Position numbers and translations under genes: made by a program | Origin: Nicoliella spurrieriana | Lineage (GTDB): Bacteria; Bacillota; Bacilli; Lactobacillales; Lactobacillaceae | Assembly: GCF_023380205.1 (NCBI RefSeq) | Contig: NZ_CP093361.1 | Location: 248,001-312,000, forward strand | Direction: 5' to 3' | Length of the DNA: 64,000 nucleotides | Shown here: positions 28,701 to 37,770 of the stretch, piece by piece | Numbering within the stretch: the first letter of the stretch is position 1 | Layout of the letters: every line of letters starts with the position of its first letter | Notes under the pieces: generated by a model | The model's input: the letters and a program-made list of their open reading frames with translations, nothing else | What the model was told of the DNA's origin: nothing | The model's database searches: none

Positions 28701-29189
28701 TTAGTAATCATCATTTCCTTCAAAATCAGAATCCATCCAATCATCATTATCGATTGAATCTAAAACATCATCAGCTTCGATTCCACCATGGATTTCATTT
28801 GCATCATCATTCGGATCAATACCATCCTGAATTTCATTTGCATCATCTAGATCAATCTGGTCCTCTAATGATTCTAAAAGGTCCTCATGGTCATCAGCAT
28901 CATCGATCAAATCATCAATTGCATCATCATCGATTTCCTCATCATTAATTTCCCCATCCGATTCCATATTGGCATCATTAGGCTCTAAATGCGAGGTTGG
29001 ATTAGAATCAGCACTTAATTCTGCAAAATTGGAATGATCGTAAATATCAGTAATGGAATCCACTATCTCTGCATCGTAAAGCACCTGCCCTAGCGGTGTC
29101 GCAAAAATACTCGGTGCATTGCAATGCGGACATTCCAGAAACAGACTATCAAATTCAAGATTACAGCGACCACATTGTAATTCCATCAT
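28701..29189 (-). CDS. Zinc-ribbon protein with long acidic tail
   Basis: A 162-residue soluble protein. Residues 5-25 form a zinc ribbon (CGRCNLEFDSLFLECPHC, two CxxC pairs). Most of the rest is Asp/Glu/Asn/Ile-rich with short repeats (DDANEI...GIDPN, DDANEI...GIEADD), giving a very acidic, probably disordered tail. The start follows AAGGGG; two adjacent ATGs are possible. Function is unknown; a chaperone-like or nucleic-acid-mimicking tail is speculation. Confidence 0.75.
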   Translation of the reverse strand: MMELQCGRCNLEFDSLFLECPHCNAPSIFATPLGQVLYDAEIVDSITDIYDHSNFAELSADSNPTSHLEPNDANMESDGEINDEEIDDDAIDDLIDDADDHEDLLESLEDQIDLDDANEIQDGIDPNDDANEIHGGIEADDVLDSIDNDDWMDSDFEGNDDY

Positions 29190-29263
29190 TATCTAACCCC
29201 TTTATAAAATCATTATATTGATATTGATTATTATAATTGAACCCAACTGATTTAAAAAGATAC

Positions 29264-29303
29264 AAAAAACCGGTAAACCTCATTGAGTGGATTTACCGGT
29301 TTG
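29264..29303 (-). terminator. Terminator after purB
   Basis: AAACCGGTAAATCC and GGTTTACCGGTTT pair around the loop and a T run follows on the minus strand, just past the purB stop. Confidence 0.9.
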
Positions 29304-29307
29304 ATTA

Positions 29308-30606
29308 TTATTTTAATAATCCAACGCGCTTGAAGACTTCATCCGCACGCCGAATGTGGTAATGGTAATCAAAGGCATCGTCAATATCAGCCTGTGAAAG
29401 GTGACTGGTGATATCCTGATTGCCCTCTACTAATTCCTTAAATGGCAGGCTCTCATCCCATGACTTCGCGGTCAATGGTTGGACTAAATCGTATGCGGCT
29501 TCACGCGTCATCCCGCTATCGATTAGCTTCAACATCACCCGTTGACTGTAAATCAACCCGTGGGTAATTTGCATGTTTGCCTTCATCCGATCTGGGAAGA
29601 CGGTTAAGTCCCTCAAGATCCCAGTGAAGCGGTGCAACATGTAGTCCAATAGAATCGTGGTATCAGGCATAATGATTCGTTCAGCTGATGAATGGGAAAT
29701 ATCTCGTTCGTGCCAAAGTGGCACGTCTTCATAAGCAGTGACCATGTGGCCCCGAACGACCCGTGCTAATCCACAGATGTTTTCAGAACCGACCGGGTTG
29801 CGCTTATGCGGCATTGCAGAGGAACCCTTTTGACCAGCATTGAAGTGTTCTTCGACTTCATGCACTTCTGAACGTTGTAGTCCCCTAATTTCAGTGGCGA
29901 ATTCTTCTAAACTAGTCGCAATCAATGCTAACGTCCCCACGTAGTCAGCGTGGAGGTCCCGTGGCAAGATCTGACTAGAAATTTCCTGAGCCCGAATGCC
30001 CAACTTATCACATACATATTCTTCCACGAATGGTGGAATGTTGGCAAAGGTTCCAACGGCACCGGAAATTTTACCGGCCTCCACTTCACGGGAAGTTTCT
30101 TCAAAGCGTTTTTGGTTCCGCTTCATTTCTGAGTACCAACGAGCAATCTTTAACCCAAAGGTGGTTGGTTCGGCTTGCACCCCGTGGGTCCGACCGATCA
30201 TGACCGTATCCTTGTACTTAAGTGCTTGGGCAGCAATTACATCGATTAGTTCTTGAATATCTTTTCTTAAAATTGCGTTTGCTTGTTTAAAACGGAGGCC
30301 GTATGAAGTATCAACAACGTCGGTGCTGGTCACTCCAAAGTGCACCCATTTCTTTTCAGGGCCTAATGATTCTGATACATTTCTGGTAAATGCTACGACG
30401 TCATGATGGGTAACGGCTTCAATTTCTGAAATCCGTTTTTCATCGAACTTAGCATTCTTTTTAATCTTTTCTACATCTTCAGCAGGAATGTGGCCTAATT
30501 TGGACCAAGCTTCATCAATCGCAACTTCTACTTCTAACCAAGCTTTAAATTGGTTGTGCTTAGACCAAATTTGGCCCATTTCACTTCGTGTATATCGATC
30601 TATCAT
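29308..30606 (-). CDS. purB: Adenylosuccinate lyase PurB
   Basis: A 432-residue enzyme of standard length. The fumarase/aspartase signature [11 protein letters not shown] is present (catalytic Ser loop), with [13 protein letters not shown] and [14 protein letters not shown]. It converts adenylosuccinate to AMP and SAICAR to AICAR. Divergent from purA, sharing a regulatory region with a PurBox. No other de novo purine genes are in the window. Confidence 0.97.
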   Translation of the reverse strand: MIDRYTRSEMGQIWSKHNQFKAWLEVEVAIDEAWSKLGHIPAEDVEKIKKNAKFDEKRISEIEAVTHHDVVAFTRNVSESLGPEKKWVHFGVTSTDVVDTSYGLRFKQANAILRKDIQELIDVIAAQALKYKDTVMIGRTHGVQAEPTTFGLKIARWYSEMKRNQKRFEETSREVEAGKISGAVGTFANIPPFVEEYVCDKLGIRAQEISSQILPRDLHADYVGTLALIATSLEEFATEIRGLQRSEVHEVEEHFNAGQKGSSAMPHKRNPVGSENICGLARVVRGHMVTAYEDVPLWHERDISHSSAERIIMPDTTILLDYMLHRFTGILRDLTVFPDRMKANMQITHGLIYSQRVMLKLIDSGMTREAAYDLVQPLTAKSWDESLPFKELVEGNQDITSHLSQADIDDAFDYHYHIRRADEVFKRVGLLK

Positions 30607-30668
30607 TAGCTAATCACCTTTTATATTAATTTCGATTTCACAATTATTATAACACATTCAACAAATAA

Positions 30669-30783
30669 TTTTCGGAAAAAAAGGAATATTAATCTATTAA
30701 TAGTTTAATATTCCTTTAAATCCGAACTTTGTTTTTTAAAAAAGACCGATTGTTCTTGATTTTTTCTTTTTTAATGGTAAAAT
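30669..30783 (+). promoter_or_regulatory. purB-purA divergent control region with PurBox and hairpin
   Basis: AAATCCGAACTTT at 30718-30730 fits the PurR PurBox consensus (AWWWCCGAACWWT). An inverted, one-mismatch copy (CCGAAA core) lies at 30669-30681. Between them AAGGAATATTA and TAATATTCCTT form a long hairpin (about 30680-30716). A purA promoter, TTGATT with TAAAAT at 16-base spacing, lies at 30756-30783. PurR control of both genes is the likely reading. Confidence 0.7.
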
Positions 30784-30836
30784 CTTATAGGTTGCTTAAA
30801 TTAATGCTAACCTAAAAAATTCTACGAGGTGTTTAT

Positions 30837-32135
30837 ATGTCATCAATTGTTATCGTTGGAAGCCAATGGGGAGACGAAGGAAAGGGAAAAATTACCGACT
30901 TTTTAAGTCAACGCGCCGACATGATTGTCCGCTACTCTGGTGGTGACAACGCCGGTCACACCATCGTGATCGATGGAAAGGAATTACACCTTTCCCTAAT
31001 TCCTTCTGGAATCTTTTTCAATGATAAACTCAGTGTGATTGGCAACGGGGTCGTTGTAAACCCCAAGTCACTCCTATCTGAGCTAAAATATCTAAATGAT
31101 AATGGAATTGATACTGATAACCTCAGAATTTCCAGTCGAAGCCACGTAATTATGCCTTACCATATCTTATTCGATGGGCTCCAGGAACGTTTAAAGGACG
31201 AAAAAATCGGAACCACTAAAAAGGGAATCGGTCCGGCCTACATGGATAAACTTGAACGAATCGGGATTCGAATTGCCGATTTAATTGATAAGGATACCTT
31301 TGCTGAGAAATTACACCAAGCCCTTAAAATTAAAAATCAATTTTTGACCAAGATGTTCAATGAAGATCCACTCGACTTTGATGATATCTTCGATGAATAC
31401 TATGAATACGGTCAACAAATCAAAAAATACGTTACTGATACCTCATTACTAATTAACGATGCCCTTGATGCCGGCAAACACGTGTTATTCGAAGGCGCCC
31501 AAGGGGTTATGTTAGATGTTGACCACGGGACCTACCCATTCGTTACATCATCTAATCCCATCGCTGGTGGGGCTGCCGTCGGTGCCGGAATCGGTCCTAG
31601 TCGCATTAGTGAAGTGATTGGGGTTTGTAAGGCATACACTTCCCGTGTTGGAGACGGTCCGTTTCCGACCGAACTCCATGACGAAGTGGCTGATCGAATC
31701 CGTGATATTGCCCATGAATACGGTGTCGTTACTAAACGGCCCCGTCGAATTGGTTGGTTAGATGCCGTGGTCTTAAGACATGCCAAGCGGGTTTCCGGAT
31801 TAACCTACCTATCATTAAATTGTTTGGACGTTCTTTCGGGCCTTAAGACCATTAAGATCGCTACTAAGTACGAAGTGGATGGGCAAACCATTGAAAACTA
31901 CCCTGCTAATAACTCCGTTCTCGAACGCTGCAAGCCAGTGTACGAAGAACTGCCCGGCTGGGACGAAGACATTACCAAGTGTAAAACGGTTGATGAACTC
32001 CCGGTCAACGCACAGAACTACCTAAAACGAGTAAGTGAACTTGTCGGCATCAAACTGGATACGTTTGCCGTGGGCCCTGATCGTGACGCTACTAACATCA
32101 TGATTAATGCCTGGGATACCGCTGACAAGCAATAA
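30837..32135 (+). CDS. purA: Adenylosuccinate synthetase PurA
   Basis: A 432-residue enzyme with the GTP-binding [11 protein letters not shown] loop and the ...GDNAGHT active-site segment at the start, the switch and [10 protein letters not shown] region, and [17 protein letters not shown]. It makes adenylosuccinate from IMP, Asp and GTP. ATG follows ACGAGGTG. guaC follows 41 bases downstream, so the two may be read together to balance AMP and GMP pools. Confidence 0.97.
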   Translation: MSSIVIVGSQWGDEGKGKITDFLSQRADMIVRYSGGDNAGHTIVIDGKELHLSLIPSGIFFNDKLSVIGNGVVVNPKSLLSELKYLNDNGIDTDNLRISSRSHVIMPYHILFDGLQERLKDEKIGTTKKGIGPAYMDKLERIGIRIADLIDKDTFAEKLHQALKIKNQFLTKMFNEDPLDFDDIFDEYYEYGQQIKKYVTDTSLLINDALDAGKHVLFEGAQGVMLDVDHGTYPFVTSSNPIAGGAAVGAGIGPSRISEVIGVCKAYTSRVGDGPFPTELHDEVADRIRDIAHEYGVVTKRPRRIGWLDAVVLRHAKRVSGLTYLSLNCLDVLSGLKTIKIATKYEVDGQTIENYPANNSVLERCKPVYEELPGWDEDITKCKTVDELPVNAQNYLKRVSELVGIKLDTFAVGPDRDATNIMINAWDTADKQ

Positions 32136-32176
32136 TTGTTACTACACCTGTTGTTTTTATTTATGGAGGCGTTCAA

Positions 32177-33136
32177 ATGAAAGTATTTGATTATGAAGAC
32201 ATCCAATTAATTCCAAGTAAATGTATTATTAAGAGCCGAAAGGAAGCTGATACTAGCGTTACCTTAGGCCCTAGAACTTTTAAAATGCCAGTCGTGCCAG
32301 CAAACATGCAAACCGTTATTAATGAAGAATTAGCAGAATGGTTAGCATCCAACGACTACTTCTACGTAATGCACCGGTTCCAACCCGAAAAGCGGGTCGA
32401 TTTTATTAAAGACATGCAATCAAAGGGTCTATTCGCATCCATTAGTGTTGGAATCAAGGATAGCGAATACGATTTTATTGACGAACTCGTTAATGAGGGC
32501 TTAACCCCAGAATACATCACCATCGACGTTGCCCATGGTCACTCTGATTTTGTAATCAAGATGATCAAGTACATCAAGGAAAAAATTCCAGCTAGTTTCT
32601 TAATTGCTGGGAACCTAGGAACTCCTGATGCCGTCCGGGAAATCGAAAACGCCGGTGCGGATGCTACTAAGATCGGAATTGGTCCTGGTAAGGCATGTAT
32701 CACTAAGTTAAAGACCGGTTTCGGAACTGGTGGTTGGCAATTAGCCGCCCTCAAGTGGTGTGCTAAGGCTGCTCGTAAGCCAATGATCGCTGATGGTGGT
32801 TTAAGAACTAACGGTGACATTGCAAAGTCAATTCGCTTTGGTGCTACGATGACCATGATTGGTTCCCTCTTTGCCGGTCACGAACAATCACCTGGTAGTG
32901 TTATTACCATTGATGGTAAGCAATACAAACAATACTGGGGTTCCGCTTCTGACACCCAAAAGGGTGAATACAAGAACGTGGAAGGTCGGCAAATGTTGAT
33001 TCCATACCGGGGCGACATTCAAAACACCCTGCGCGAAATGCAAGAAGATTTACAATCATCGATTTCATACGCTGGTGGTAAGGATCTTTCTGCCATTAAG
33101 ACTGTGAACTACGTGGTTTTAGATTCAGACGATTAA
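32177..33136 (+). CDS. guaC: GMP reductase GuaC
   Basis: A 319-residue IMPDH/GMPR-fold enzyme of the firmicute GuaC type: [13 protein letters not shown] carries the catalytic Cys, followed by [13 protein letters not shown] and [30 protein letters not shown]. It lacks CBS domains and reduces GMP to IMP. ATG follows TGGAGGCG. It is probably cotranscribed with purA and ends at a strong terminator. Confidence 0.96.
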   Translation: MKVFDYEDIQLIPSKCIIKSRKEADTSVTLGPRTFKMPVVPANMQTVINEELAEWLASNDYFYVMHRFQPEKRVDFIKDMQSKGLFASISVGIKDSEYDFIDELVNEGLTPEYITIDVAHGHSDFVIKMIKYIKEKIPASFLIAGNLGTPDAVREIENAGADATKIGIGPGKACITKLKTGFGTGGWQLAALKWCAKAARKPMIADGGLRTNGDIAKSIRFGATMTMIGSLFAGHEQSPGSVITIDGKQYKQYWGSASDTQKGEYKNVEGRQMLIPYRGDIQNTLREMQEDLQSSISYAGGKDLSAIKTVNYVVLDSDD

Positions 33137-33139
33137 TTC

Positions 33140-33182
33140 AAAAAAGCTCATCAACGTTATTTAACGTTAATGAGCTTTTTTG
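33140..33182 (+). terminator. Terminator after guaC
   Basis: AAAAAAGCTCATCAACGTTA pairs with its downstream complement ending ATGAGCTTTTTT around a 3-base loop. Confidence 0.92.
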
Positions 33183-33316
33183 GTGGTGTTTATTATTAAT
33201 ATTAAACTAAATTTCGTTCAAAAGAACGATGACAACGAATTATCCAATCGTTTAGTATAAAATTCGATTAATTGTTATTGTTTCTGCTTATCTGAATTAA
33301 TTTTACTTGGTCATTA

Positions 33317-33330
33317 TTTAGCATAGGAGC
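33317..33330. repeat. Direct repeat, first copy (second at 34061-34074)
   Basis: TTTAGCATAGGAGC occurs here and at 34061-34074, where it forms the Shine-Dalgarno site of the secreted-protein gene. The similarity extends more loosely about 15 bases upstream. Here it is not followed by a start codon, so this may be the leftover 5' end of a lost gene copy. Confidence 0.7.
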
Positions 33331-33334
33331 GGAC

Positions 33335-33566
33335 AAAATAAGCCCGCTCAATCAAGAGCAGGCTTATTGTATTTACCCTAAAAATGATATACAATAAGTT
33401 TGCTGATAGGTTAGCACAAAATAGTTACTAAAGTTGGTAAGTGCAACCTTGCACCTGTAACTTTAGCTATGCCAGTAGCTACCAACATGGTGTGTAACCA
33501 ATAACTTGGTTAATTTAACCACCACCCGTGTATTTTTTAGGTTCGTGGAGCTTAATAACTCCACAT
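33335..33566 (-). ncRNA. Candidate structured RNA with terminator/antiterminator-like alternatives
   Basis: About 230 gene-free bases are dense in inverted repeats. On the minus strand an extended -10 (TGGTATACT, near 33571-33579) would start the RNA just before a GTGGAG/CTCCAC hairpin (33545-33564). It then holds GGTTAAATTAACC, GTGCAACCTTGCAC (as seen on plus) inside an outer GTTGGTA/TACCAAC pair, and ends in a GC-rich terminator (AATAAGCC.GCTC/GAGC.GGCTTATT, 33337-33368). The segment CTTATTGTAT (33363-33372) can pair either with ATACAATAAG (33389-33398) or within the terminator, an exclusive choice typical of attenuators. No T-box, tmRNA or RNase P motif was found. Confidence 0.4.
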
Positions 33567-33589
33567 ACATAGTATACCATAAGTATTAA

Positions 33590-33982
33590 TCATCAAGGGA
33601 TTGCTTAATTGCAATCTCTTTTTGTTTAGTGCAATTTATTAATGTTTTTGATTGTAATCATGATTATAATCAAACTGCTCATATGACTAAATAATGGAAT
33701 AAAGAAGCTGAATTAAATTACTTTTGTTCCATAGTTTTAAATGGAAATACAATCATTTATTCAATTCCTTTGAAAAACGAATTATGGATTCAAAATCAAA
33801 TGAAAATTTTCAATGTAGAAATTCAAGAGAATATGGGAAGACTGTCACCTCTATCGCTAAATGAGGAAAAGATTGAAAAGTAACTTCGACTAAGAATGGC
33901 AACGTCAAGAATGCAGAATCAGGTGATTAATATCCGTAAGCAAGCCAAAGTAATTAAGTCCAAAATTAATGAAACTAATTAA
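33590..33982 (+). pseudogene. Decayed ORF with two in-frame TAA codons
   Basis: One frame stays open for about 130 codons except for TAA at 33692 and 33881, and ends at TAA 33980. It reads ...DYNQTAHMTK*WNKEAELNYF..., GNTIIYSIPLKNELWIQNQ, MGRLSPLSLNEEKIEK*LRLRMATSRMQNQVINIRKQAK, which looks like real protein rather than random AT-rich sequence. No start codon with a ribosome site is evident. Both stops could come from single C-to-T changes of CAA. The family is not recognised. Its first part overlaps a terminator-like hairpin at 33594-33624. Confidence 0.5.
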
Positions 33983-34084
33983 ATAATTATGAACTTCATG
34001 GTTTACAGGTATACAATATGAATCGAACGATTACTTGAGATAAATTACTTTTTGCAATATTTTAGCATAGGAGCAGAATGACTA

Positions 34085-35005
34085 ATGAAAATCAAAAAAT
34101 TATCTATCTATTCATCCATTTTATTAATAATAATTACTTTTATTACAGCGTATCATTTTAAAGTTAGTGCTAATACAAATTATCCAGCTACAAATTATCA
34201 GCTAGTTCTTTATAAGCACAAAAAGCAGACTAATAATCATATCAAAACTTTAAAATCCTATCATATAAACCCTAAACAATATATTTTTCAGGGTAACATA
34301 TATTCGAAGAACTTAAGGTATATAAATGCTTACTTGAACCAAACAGTAGTGAATGCGGATAAAAAGAAATTAGTATACAACTATAAAACAAAAAGAAATT
34401 ATACTTATTACTTCGTTAAATACAATCCTACTGTTTATAAATATGATCCTAATAATACTTCAGAAGCTTCAATTCCCTTTAGCGGTTGGGTTTTAGGAAG
34501 TAAATTAAAAGCCATCACAGGGATAAATGCCAAGCAAAATAAGGAAATTCTCAGTCTGTTCAAAGGAGCAATTCCAAATTCACTTTATCAACTAGCAGTA
34601 AATTATAGAAGTAAGGTTAGTCTTGCAACCTGGGAGAACGATTTTAGTATCAGTAGTATCACTGGTGATCAAAATACCACTTATATTGAAATAGCCCCTA
34701 GTAAAGTTAGTAAATATATAAAAAATAATTTAACTTATTTTGCTAATAAGACATATGACCAGTTAATTAATGGAAAAATCACTTATCAACAATATATTGC
34801 TTATAACGTTAACAACTATCAAAATTTATACAATTTAGGTGGAGTAAGTAATGGAATCACGTTTAAAGATTATTTAAACAACATTAAAAAATATAAATCT
34901 GATAAACCAACTAATAAATATAATGGTCAAAAAATTGGAATATATGCATATCCTAAGAATAGTAAGTTGTATGGAATCGCTTATATTATTATCTCTAATA
35001 AATAA
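34085..35005 (+). CDS. Secreted protein of unknown function, AT-rich accessory gene
   Basis: A 306-residue protein with a signal peptide (KKLSIYSSILLIIITFITAYHF, cleavage near VSANT). It is rich in Tyr, Lys and Asn. Residues 120-141 end in GWVLGSKL, the closing motif of SH3-like or SLAP-type surface modules of lactobacilli; the C-terminal 160 residues (WENDFSISSI, TFKDYLNNI) are unfamiliar. ATG 34085 follows AGGAGC. Base composition is much more AT-rich than in neighbouring genes, which suggests horizontal acquisition. The next gene, 134 bases on, has the same character. Confidence 0.7.
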   Translation: MKIKKLSIYSSILLIIITFITAYHFKVSANTNYPATNYQLVLYKHKKQTNNHIKTLKSYHINPKQYIFQGNIYSKNLRYINAYLNQTVVNADKKKLVYNYKTKRNYTYYFVKYNPTVYKYDPNNTSEASIPFSGWVLGSKLKAITGINAKQNKEILSLFKGAIPNSLYQLAVNYRSKVSLATWENDFSISSITGDQNTTYIEIAPSKVSKYIKNNLTYFANKTYDQLINGKITYQQYIAYNVNNYQNLYNLGGVSNGITFKDYLNNIKKYKSDKPTNKYNGQKIGIYAYPKNSKLYGIAYIIISNK

Positions 35006-35139
35006 TACTAATGAAAGATTCTTTGTTGCTTAATTATTTGATCATATCTCAATAAATTGGACTAATTATAAGTAGTTTTAACCAATTTAATTCTGTCATT
35101 ATATTGATGATTATGCTAACGATAAAGGAGCTGGTTAAA

Positions 35140-35484
35140 ATCAAGTCAAAGGGAATTTATTTTGCATTAATATTATTTGCTATTACGTTGGTTTTTTATA
35201 TAACATTTAAATTCAATCATGATGATGTAAAATCATCAATGGAAAAAACGGTTTACAAAATTATCAATAATCCTGAAGCCCTGAAAAGAGTAACAGATAA
35301 AACAACATATAAGTATCTTTTAAGCCATCAGAATGTTAAATTGAAAAACCTAAGTGATAATCAAGGATCAGGCAATCTTTACTATTATGTTGGTCAATAC
35401 GGGAGCGGACGCGTTGAATATGAAGGATCGATAATAAAAAATAAAGTAACAATCAAAAGCATAAAATATCTAAATCAATCTTAA
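35140..35484 (+). CDS. Small membrane-anchored protein of unknown function; probable ATC start
   Basis: A clear AAAGGAG (35124-35130) lies 9 bases before ATC at 35140, giving a 114-residue protein that begins at once with a signal-anchor (KSKGIYFALILFAITLVFYI). Upstream in-frame TTG and ATG codons (35104-35113) have no ribosome site and would put AAAGGAG inside the coding region, so the rare ATC start is preferred. The remaining 85 residues are extracytoplasmic, ending with paired strands (NLYYYVGQYGSGRVEYEGSI). No family is recognised. AT-rich like its upstream neighbour. Confidence 0.6.
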   Translation: MKSKGIYFALILFAITLVFYITFKFNHDDVKSSMEKTVYKIINNPEALKRVTDKTTYKYLLSHQNVKLKNLSDNQGSGNLYYYVGQYGSGRVEYEGSIIKNKVTIKSIKYLNQS

Positions 35485-35527
35485 ATCAGTTCCGAATCGG
35501 AATCAAAAGACAATCACTAAATCAATT

Positions 35528-35574
35528 CAAAAGCCCCACCAATGATATTTATCACTGATGGGGCTTTATTTTAC
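35528..35574. terminator. Bidirectional terminator
   Basis: AAAAGCCCCA and TGGGGCTTTT with further imperfect pairing inside, between the accessory island and the convergent oxidoreductase gene. Confidence 0.88.
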
Positions 35575-35580
35575 ATCATT

Positions 35581-36435
35581 TTACTTTAATAGTTTTCTAA
35601 GGCCTTCTGACAATGCCTCTAGCTTACCGCCTAGCACATCGTTCAAATCATTTGAAGGAACGTCTAGTTCACCAGCCTTAATAAGGTCCTGGGTGGCAAT
35701 TACAAAGCCTGCAGTAGCTTCATCTAAGCCGGCCTTCAATAATGATTGCTTATATTCATCATCGGTTAGTGGCACTGGCGTAATTTCTTGGCCAGTGGCG
35801 GCCGTTAATTCATCAACTAGTTGGGTGTATGAAATTGGCTTGCCACCAAATTCATAGACTGCCTTAGGATCATCTGCAGTTAAAACTCTAGCAGCACCCG
35901 CAGCATAGTTTTCTTCACGGGTCCACCCCACCTTGCCATCTTCAGCAGAGTATGGGAAATCAGTGGTCTTTAAAGCCGCTTGAATCGTCATTAAGTCATT
36001 TTGCAAATACCAGTTATTCCGCATGAATGAGTACTTAATACCAGATTCCTTAATCCATTGCTCAGTCTGCTTGTGATCAGCTGATAGTGGCGATTTAGCA
36101 TGGTCTGCATTGGGGAAACTAGTGTAGGCAATAAATTGCACCCCCGCCTGCTTTGCAGCGTTTACGACATTATGGTGTTGTTCAGCCCGTGGCATCCCTG
36201 CTCCCGGTTGTGATGATATAAAAATCAATTTATCAACACCCTTCAATGATTCGTTCAATTGATCAACTTGGGTGTAATCAGCTGGCCGAATGTCCGTTCC
36301 AGCGGGAAAAATTTGTTTAGCCTTATCAACATTCCGCACCAAGACCACAATGTCAGATGCGGGGACTAATGTAGCTAACTCCTTAAATGCGGTTTGTCCG
36401 AAGTGACCGGTCGCAGCGGTAATCCCATATTTCAT
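35581..36435 (-). CDS. NmrA-like NAD(P)H oxidoreductase, QorB type
   Basis: A 284-residue atypical SDR. The N-terminal ITAATGHFGQTAFKEL is the nucleotide-binding loop, FISSQPG and YTSFPNAD follow, and MRNNWYLQND is typical of the QorB/NmrA group, which includes NAD(P)H:quinone oxidoreductases. It lacks the catalytic YxxxK of classical SDRs. A role in quinone or redox stress is inferred. Monocistronic. Confidence 0.88.
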   Translation of the reverse strand: MKYGITAATGHFGQTAFKELATLVPASDIVVLVRNVDKAKQIFPAGTDIRPADYTQVDQLNESLKGVDKLIFISSQPGAGMPRAEQHHNVVNAAKQAGVQFIAYTSFPNADHAKSPLSADHKQTEQWIKESGIKYSFMRNNWYLQNDLMTIQAALKTTDFPYSAEDGKVGWTREENYAAGAARVLTADDPKAVYEFGGKPISYTQLVDELTAATGQEITPVPLTDDEYKQSLLKAGLDEATAGFVIATQDLIKAGELDVPSNDLNDVLGGKLEALSEGLRKLLK

Positions 36436-36511
36436 AGTTCATAACTCCTTATTGTTTAAATTAGTGTCTTCATAATAACTTACTTTTTGTAAGAGTACAA
36501 GCTATTTGCAC

Positions 36512-36543
36512 AAAAAAAAACGGCGAATCAGATCCGCCGTTTA
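36512..36543 (-). terminator. Terminator after the LysM wall protein gene
   Basis: AAACGGCGGATC and GATTCGCCGTTT pair, followed on the minus strand by nine T residues. Confidence 0.93.
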
Positions 36544-36580
36544 GAGTCTTACTAATTTAATTAATGGTTAATCCTAAATC

Positions 36581-37216
36581 TTAGTACCAACCGTGGCTTT
36601 GCCAGAATGCCTTAGCAGCATCCCATGAACCGTAACGTGAAGCTACGTATGAATCAGCAACTCTTTCTTGGTTAGCAGCTGAGTAGTCACCGTTAAGGTA
36701 TGATGAAGATAATTGGTACTTACCAACGTATTGACCGTTAGTAGCAGTGTATGAACCACCAGATTCACGGTTAGCAATCCATGCCTTAGCAGAGGAACTG
36801 TCACCTGAAGTAGCAGCAGTGGTTGCAGTCGTGTTTGAGCTAGCTGCAGTCGTAGTGTTGTTTGAGCTAGCAACTACGTTTGATTGGTTGTTGTAGCTTG
36901 ATTGAGTAGCACCACTAGTTTGAACAGCTGATTGAGTGTTTGCAGTCGTGTTAGTAGTTGAAGCAGTGTTTCCGTTATCAGGTAGGGTTAAACTTTGTCC
37001 AACGTAAATAACTGAATTGTCATTTAAGTTGTTTGCGGATTCAAGGCTCTGTAAATCAACATTGTATTCACGAGCGATTGCCCAAAGGGTGTCACCTGAT
37101 TGAACAGTGATTCTAGTGGAAGCATCAGCCTTAACGGCACCAACACCAGCAACAAATAATCCGGCAGCAACAGTAGTTGAAGCTAAAATTCTCTTTAAAT
37201 TCTTATTCCGTAAGAT
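36581..37216 (-). CDS. LysM-containing aggregation-promoting-factor-like wall protein; probable ATC start
   Basis: A frame of 212 codons that contains no ATG, GTG or TTG usable as a start. A strong GGAG site lies 8 bases before ATC at 37216, and translation from there gives a perfect signal peptide (LRNKNLKRILASTTVAAGLF...VKADA). A LysM domain follows (ITVQSGDTLWAIAREYNVD ... VYVGQSLTLP type, about residues 33-75), then a Ser/Thr/Asn-rich linker, then a C-terminal APF/transglycosylase-like domain (AWIANRESGGSYTATNGQYVGKYQLS ... AFWQSHGWY). Such proteins bind and remodel peptidoglycan. A good terminator follows. The start codon is the oddity; sequencing error is the main alternative. Confidence 0.85.
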   Translation of the reverse strand: MLRNKNLKRILASTTVAAGLFVAGVGAVKADASTRITVQSGDTLWAIAREYNVDLQSLESANNLNDNSVIYVGQSLTLPDNGNTASTTNTTANTQSAVQTSGATQSSYNNQSNVVASSNNTTTAASSNTTATTAATSGDSSSAKAWIANRESGGSYTATNGQYVGKYQLSSSYLNGDYSAANQERVADSYVASRYGSWDAAKAFWQSHGWY

Positions 37217-37770
37217 AAAAATCTCTCCTTCTATAATAAAACATAATCTGGATATCGTTTCCTTGATATCGTTTTCTGGATCGTTTACATGAAAACAGCT
37301 AATCCGATTTGATTAACTGTGATGTATTCTACCCATTAGTTGTTACATGTAAATATCGTCAATGTTAAATAAACAGGGTGATTTTGTAAAAATGTAATCG
37401 TTTTGTAACAATGCACCCCTTGATAGCTGTTAATACTGATTATAAATCAGTAAATAATATACATTTTAGCTGTGTATTTCTGCATATTTTGTAATATTTC
37501 ATGGTTTCTAAATGATTAAAATGCTTATTTAATCAGTTTCTAATTAATTCGGCTAACTTAAAAGTGTATATTTTATTTGAAGTTAACTAATTTAGCGTCA
37601 TAATTCAAAAGTTCTAATCAATCACTATCCCTATTTAATGTAAAAATGATTTAATTTAAACTCTAAAAACAGGTAAATTTTGCTTGAATTAGCTTTATTT
37701 TAGCAAGTTTTGGTGGTATATTGTGAATGGATTAACAAGATTATAAATAATACAAAAGAGGTCCTTATAG
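37217..37770. promoter_or_regulatory. Long AT-rich intergenic region with WalR-like box
   Basis: Over 550 bases without a gene separate the LysM gene from the divergent alcohol dehydrogenase gene. TGTAAT-CGTTT-TGTAAC at 37393-37409 fits the WalR/VicR consensus TGTWAH-N5-TGTWAH, a regulator of wall hydrolases. Near the LysM start, GATATCGTTT is repeated at 37251-37260 and 37266-37275. No further structure is clear to me in the rest. Confidence 0.5.

Noticed and set aside
33335-33566. tmRNA, RNase P RNA or T-box
   Set aside because: No tag-peptide frame, no conserved RNase P core segments, and no TGGTACC T-box core were found.
33183-35520. Mobile element or prophage remnant
   Set aside because: No transposase, integrase, terminal inverted repeats or target duplications are visible; only composition suggests transfer.
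36643-36873. A 76-codon Leu/Thr-rich minus-strand frame
   Set aside because: It is an alternative frame inside the LysM/APF gene, whose own frame carries the recognisable domains.
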